Positions 4,753 to 6,617 of a DNA stretch of 6,617 nucleotides are shown one piece after another. This stretch comes from Desulfobacterales bacterium (GTDB taxonomy: Bacteria > Desulfobacterota > DSM-4660 > Desulfatiglandales > Desulfatiglandaceae): the NCBI GenBank assembly GCA_021107495.1, contig JAIOSR010000091.1, forward strand, positions 1-6,617, given 5' to 3'. Position 1 is the stretch's first letter, and every line of letters starts with the position of its first letter. Position numbers and translations under genes: made by a program. Below the pieces are notes generated by a model. The model was given only the letters and a program-made list of their open reading frames with translations. It did not search any database and was not told the origin of the DNA.

Positions 4753-5142
4753 CTAATCACCGTGCTCGGCTACCTTGTCTCTCCATATGGGAATCGTCCT
4801 TTTCATAACCCTTACACCGGTAGCAAAAAAGAAATTTTCTATCATACTGCATGGCCATTCCTCACATTGATGGCAGGAGTAGTATCCTTTTGATCTTACG
4901 CAATCTCTTATTGTGCATGACTTGCAAAAGCCATAGAGCATTTTAGGGGGATCAGGCTGCATGCAACCCAGACATGCTGTTTCTTCGGGTTTTGTTCCAT
5001 AAAGGTTCCCCATAACCGCCCTGAATTTTTCATTTCCGTCCCTATTTGCGATATAAACCCCACATGTACCGCAATATAACCCGCATGGCGCCATCAAATC
5101 CTTGTTCCTGATTTCTTCTTCTGTCCATCCTTCCATTTTCAT
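4753..5142 (-). CDS. DUF3795-like cysteine-rich protein (truncated by amber codon)
   Basis: This open frame encodes 129 residues with 11 cysteines: APCGLYCGTCGVY (18-30, C20/C24/C27), CLGC (57-60), CKSCTIRDC (73-81) and SCHQCEEWPC (89-98). This is the pattern of DUF3795 proteins, which probably bind metal; their biochemical function is not established. No signal peptide is visible, so it should be cytoplasmic. AAAGGA (5150-5145) is only 2 nt from the ATG at 5142 but 8 nt from the second ATG at 5136, so translation may start at 5136 (127 aa). The stop is TAG, and the frame continues beyond it into a zinc ribbon, giving 175 codons in all. The gene lies 131 nt downstream of the crotonase gene on the same strand and converges on the peptide cassette. 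It shows no obvious functional link to either. Confidence 0.78.
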   Translation of the reverse strand: MKMEGWTEEEIRNKDLMAPCGLYCGTCGVYIANRDGNEKFRAVMGNLYGTKPEETACLGCMQPDPPKMLYGFCKSCTIRDCVRSKGYYSCHQCEEWPCSMIENFFFATGVRVMKRTIPIWRDKVAEHGD

Positions 5143-5273
5143 TTTCCTTTTAGTTATTTAGTGCTCGCATACCTCAGGCCTCAGCCCCACACCCCCTTGG
5201 AGCTCCTGACCTAAGGAGCATAGCGGGTAAGGTTCAGGTACAATCTGTGGTTGGGCTTTCTAAAACTTTGAGT
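5143..5273 (-). other. Spacer between crotonase and DUF3795-like genes, with a small hairpin
   Basis: The inverted repeat GCTCCT (5202-5207) and AGGAGC (5214-5219) has a 6-nt loop, and CCTCAG occurs twice in close succession near 5172-5183. I see no reading frame and no strong promoter. The hairpin could be a weak attenuator between the two genes. Confidence 0.35.
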
Positions 5274-6119
5274 TCATTTTTTACTGCCTGGTATCGGATC
5301 TCCCGAGTCACGCTCAGCAACAGCCTGTTTAAAGCCTACTTCTTCCGTACGTTTCTTAAACCAAACGCCTTCAGGACTATGCCTGGTTATGCCATCAAAT
5401 AGGGTTGCGATTAACTGGGTATTGGCTAAACCCATATTTTCATAAGCCTGATTGACCATCATTTTCATCATCATGAGTTGGTTCTTTGGTACGCCTTTGA
5501 TTCGATTCGTCAACTGATTAACCGTTTCATCAAGTTTTTCCAGTGGCACCGATTGATAAATAAGCCCCAGTTCCTTTGCTTCTTTCCCAGATATTAGATC
5601 TCCCGTAAATAGCATTCGCTTGGCTTTTTCCGCACCTAAACGGTAAACCCACATTGCCGTCGTCGGACAACCCCAAACACGCGAGGGTGGATAACCAATA
5701 CGCGCTTTTTCATTCATAATAATGATATCACAGCATAAAGCAATATCACTGCCACCGGCAACCGCATCGCCATGTACGCGACCTATCTCCGGTTTATGGC
5801 ATCGCCAGATAGACATAAAGTTCTGCGTACAGCTACTCATAAAATTATAGTCAATCATGGGATCCCACGGCATTTCCTGGATAGCCGGATTGGTCCCGGT
5901 AGTTTCAGCAAAAGTCTTTAAATCATATCCACCACAAAAACCGCGTCCGGCGCCTGTCAGCACAACTACATGGACAGAATCATCATTATTGGCATGACCA
6001 AAAGCCGCGGCTATATCTTCCGGCATGGTTTCACTGATTGCGTTAAAACGTTCAGGGCGATTCAATGTTATCGTGGCAACTCTTTCCTTCGATTCATACA
6101 AAACGGTATTAAAATTCAT
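5274..6119 (-). CDS. Enoyl-CoA hydratase/isomerase (crotonase) family protein
   Basis: Numbered from the TTG at 6125, residues VVVLTGAGRGFCGGYDLK (53-70) carry the first oxyanion-hole motif. GRVHGDAVAGGSDIALCCD (115-133) carries the second, and TGDLISGKEAKELGLI (174-189) is also characteristic. The family acts on acyl-CoA thioesters in fatty-acid or aromatic degradation. The two glutamates of classical enoyl-CoA hydratase appear absent: D127 aligns with the first, and the segment IGYPPSRVWGCPTT (143-156) offers proline where the second Glu normally lies. Hydration of crotonyl-type substrates is therefore doubtful; isomerase, hydrolase or lyase chemistry is possible. AAAGGAG (6136-6130) is 10 nt from the ATG at 6119, so I use that start (281 aa). 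The TTG at 6125 is an alternative only 4 nt away. The acyl-CoA synthetase at the left edge suggests a related metabolic theme. Confidence 0.9.
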   Translation of the reverse strand: MNFNTVLYESKERVATITLNRPERFNAISETMPEDIAAAFGHANNDDSVHVVVLTGAGRGFCGGYDLKTFAETTGTNPAIQEMPWDPMIDYNFMSSCTQNFMSIWRCHKPEIGRVHGDAVAGGSDIALCCDIIIMNEKARIGYPPSRVWGCPTTAMWVYRLGAEKAKRMLFTGDLISGKEAKELGLIYQSVPLEKLDETVNQLTNRIKGVPKNQLMMMKMMVNQAYENMGLANTQLIATLFDGITRHSPEGVWFKKRTEEVGFKQAVAERDSGDPIPGSKK

Positions 6120-6176
6120 AATCAAGTCTCTCCTTTCAGATAATGTAGAGCTTAACGGCGCTGCTCAGGGGCCGGA

Positions 6177-6191
6177 AGGGGCACAGCCCCT
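6177..6191. repeat. Short GC-rich hairpin upstream of the crotonase gene
   Basis: AGGGGC (6177-6182) and GCCCCT (6186-6191) form a 6-bp stem with a 3-nt loop. A competing arm CAGGGGCC starts near 6167. On the minus strand it lies between the recO stop and the crotonase start, in the 183-nt gap, without a T-run. It may be a leader structure or part of the recO end. Confidence 0.35.
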
Positions 6192-6308
6192 GGAGGTCCC
6201 TCGAAGCAGGATGTTAGAGGTTCCTTTGTTTTATTTCATTGTCAGTAAATTTCCCGGCCTTCCCTCCTCTAAAAAAGACAAGGTAATACTTCTCCCCTTT
6301 TCAGACCG

Positions 6309-6617
6309 TCAATCAAGGAATTCCGCGGTCTTCAGTTTACGCCCGATTCTATATTCCATGTGCAGTTTGAGCACCGGCTTTATCTCTCGAATCATTTCAT
6401 CGTTCAGATCCATCTTCTCGGCTTCGCTCCACGGGGAGGCTTGAATAAGCTTCAATACCTTTACCGTATCCGGCCCTAAACCGGGGGAGAGTTTTGATTC
6501 CCGCTCACATTTCAGACAGGCAATGCACCCTTTATTGCTCTTGAAGACAGCCCGTCCTTCACCGGCGTAAGGCCTGCCGCACCCGCAGCATTTGTCCAGG
6601 TTAATCTTATAACCTCC
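6309..6617 (-). CDS. recO: DNA repair protein RecO, C-terminal part (partial)
   Basis: The minus strand from the window edge is open for 102 codons to TGA (6311-6309); the 5' part lies outside the window. The segment starts GGYKINLDKCCGCGRPY and continues with GCIACLKC, the four-cysteine zinc site of RecO. It then has a helical stretch (DTVKVLKLIQASPWSEAEK) and closes with HMEYRIGRKLKTAEFLD, matching the usual RecO ending with its 'lgrklkS..fl' pattern. RecO is cytoplasmic. It helps load RecA onto SSB-coated single-stranded DNA with RecR in the RecFOR gap-repair pathway and anneals complementary strands. No start codon is needed because the gene is cut by the window. The crotonase gene follows after 183 nt on the same strand but is unlikely to be functionally related. 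Confidence 0.85.
   Translation of the reverse strand, partial: GGYKINLDKCCGCGRPYAGEGRAVFKSNKGCIACLKCERESKLSPGLGPDTVKVLKLIQASPWSEAEKMDLNDEMIREIKPVLKLHMEYRIGRKLKTAEFLD

Noticed and set aside
4530..4760. Minus-strand frame of 76 codons after the DUF3795-like gene
   Set aside because: It is out of frame with the zinc-ribbon continuation and has no recognisable features. The in-frame 45-codon tail explains this DNA better.
6025..6444. 139-codon plus-strand frame across the recO-crotonase gap
   Set aside because: It is antisense to the conserved RecO C-terminus and the crotonase start, with no ribosome binding site or motif.
1..6617. CRISPR arrays, tRNA or rRNA genes, insertion sequences
   Set aside because: I saw no regularly spaced repeats, no cloverleaf-like segment, no transposase fragment and no terminal repeats with target duplications.

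Overview
The window looks like part of the chromosome of an anaerobic bacterium of the Desulfobacterota (deltaproteobacterial) type. That is an inference from gene content (acyl-CoA synthetase, crotonase, a Cys-rich DUF3795-like protein, a radical SAM/SPASM peptide maturase); no ribosomal marker is present. The ordinary genes all lie on the minus strand. The one plus-strand block is a four-gene cassette in the middle.

Layout. Position 1 to about 50 (-) holds the first codons of an AMP-dependent acyl-CoA synthetase. Positions 391-672 (-) encode a small secreted ComEA-like helix-hairpin-helix protein, followed on its own strand by a long terminator-like hairpin (284-366). Positions 685-1195 are intergenic and contain several inverted repeats, a perfect 40-bp palindrome (957-996) and a near-consensus sigma-70 promoter (1101-1129) overlapped by a small palindrome.

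Positions 1196-4480 (+) form the cassette: (1) a PqqD/RRE-domain protein with an unusual Pro-rich then Gly/Cys/aromatic-rich tail, (2) a radical SAM/SPASM enzyme with complete CX3CX2C and seven-Cys SPASM signatures, (3) an HprK-like P-loop kinase, and (4) an S26-type peptidase with a Ser/His (SipW/ER-type) rather than Ser/Lys active site. A hairpin plus T-run follows. The best reading is a ribosomally made, post-translationally modified peptide (RiPP) pathway in which recognition domain and substrate are fused in one polypeptide. The radical SAM enzyme would modify the tail, the kinase might phosphorylate it (it ends in Ser-Ser) and the peptidase might release it. I recognise no exact described system with this composition. 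It resembles other PqqD plus SPASM cassettes, and it shares an HprK-like kinase with some lasso-peptide clusters.

Positions 4615-5142 (-) encode a DUF3795-like Cys-rich protein broken by an in-frame amber codon (4753-4755). The same frame continues for 45 sensible codons forming a zinc ribbon. Positions 5274-6119 (-) encode a crotonase-fold protein without the standard catalytic glutamates. Positions 6309-6617 (-) are the 3' end of recO, which runs off the window.
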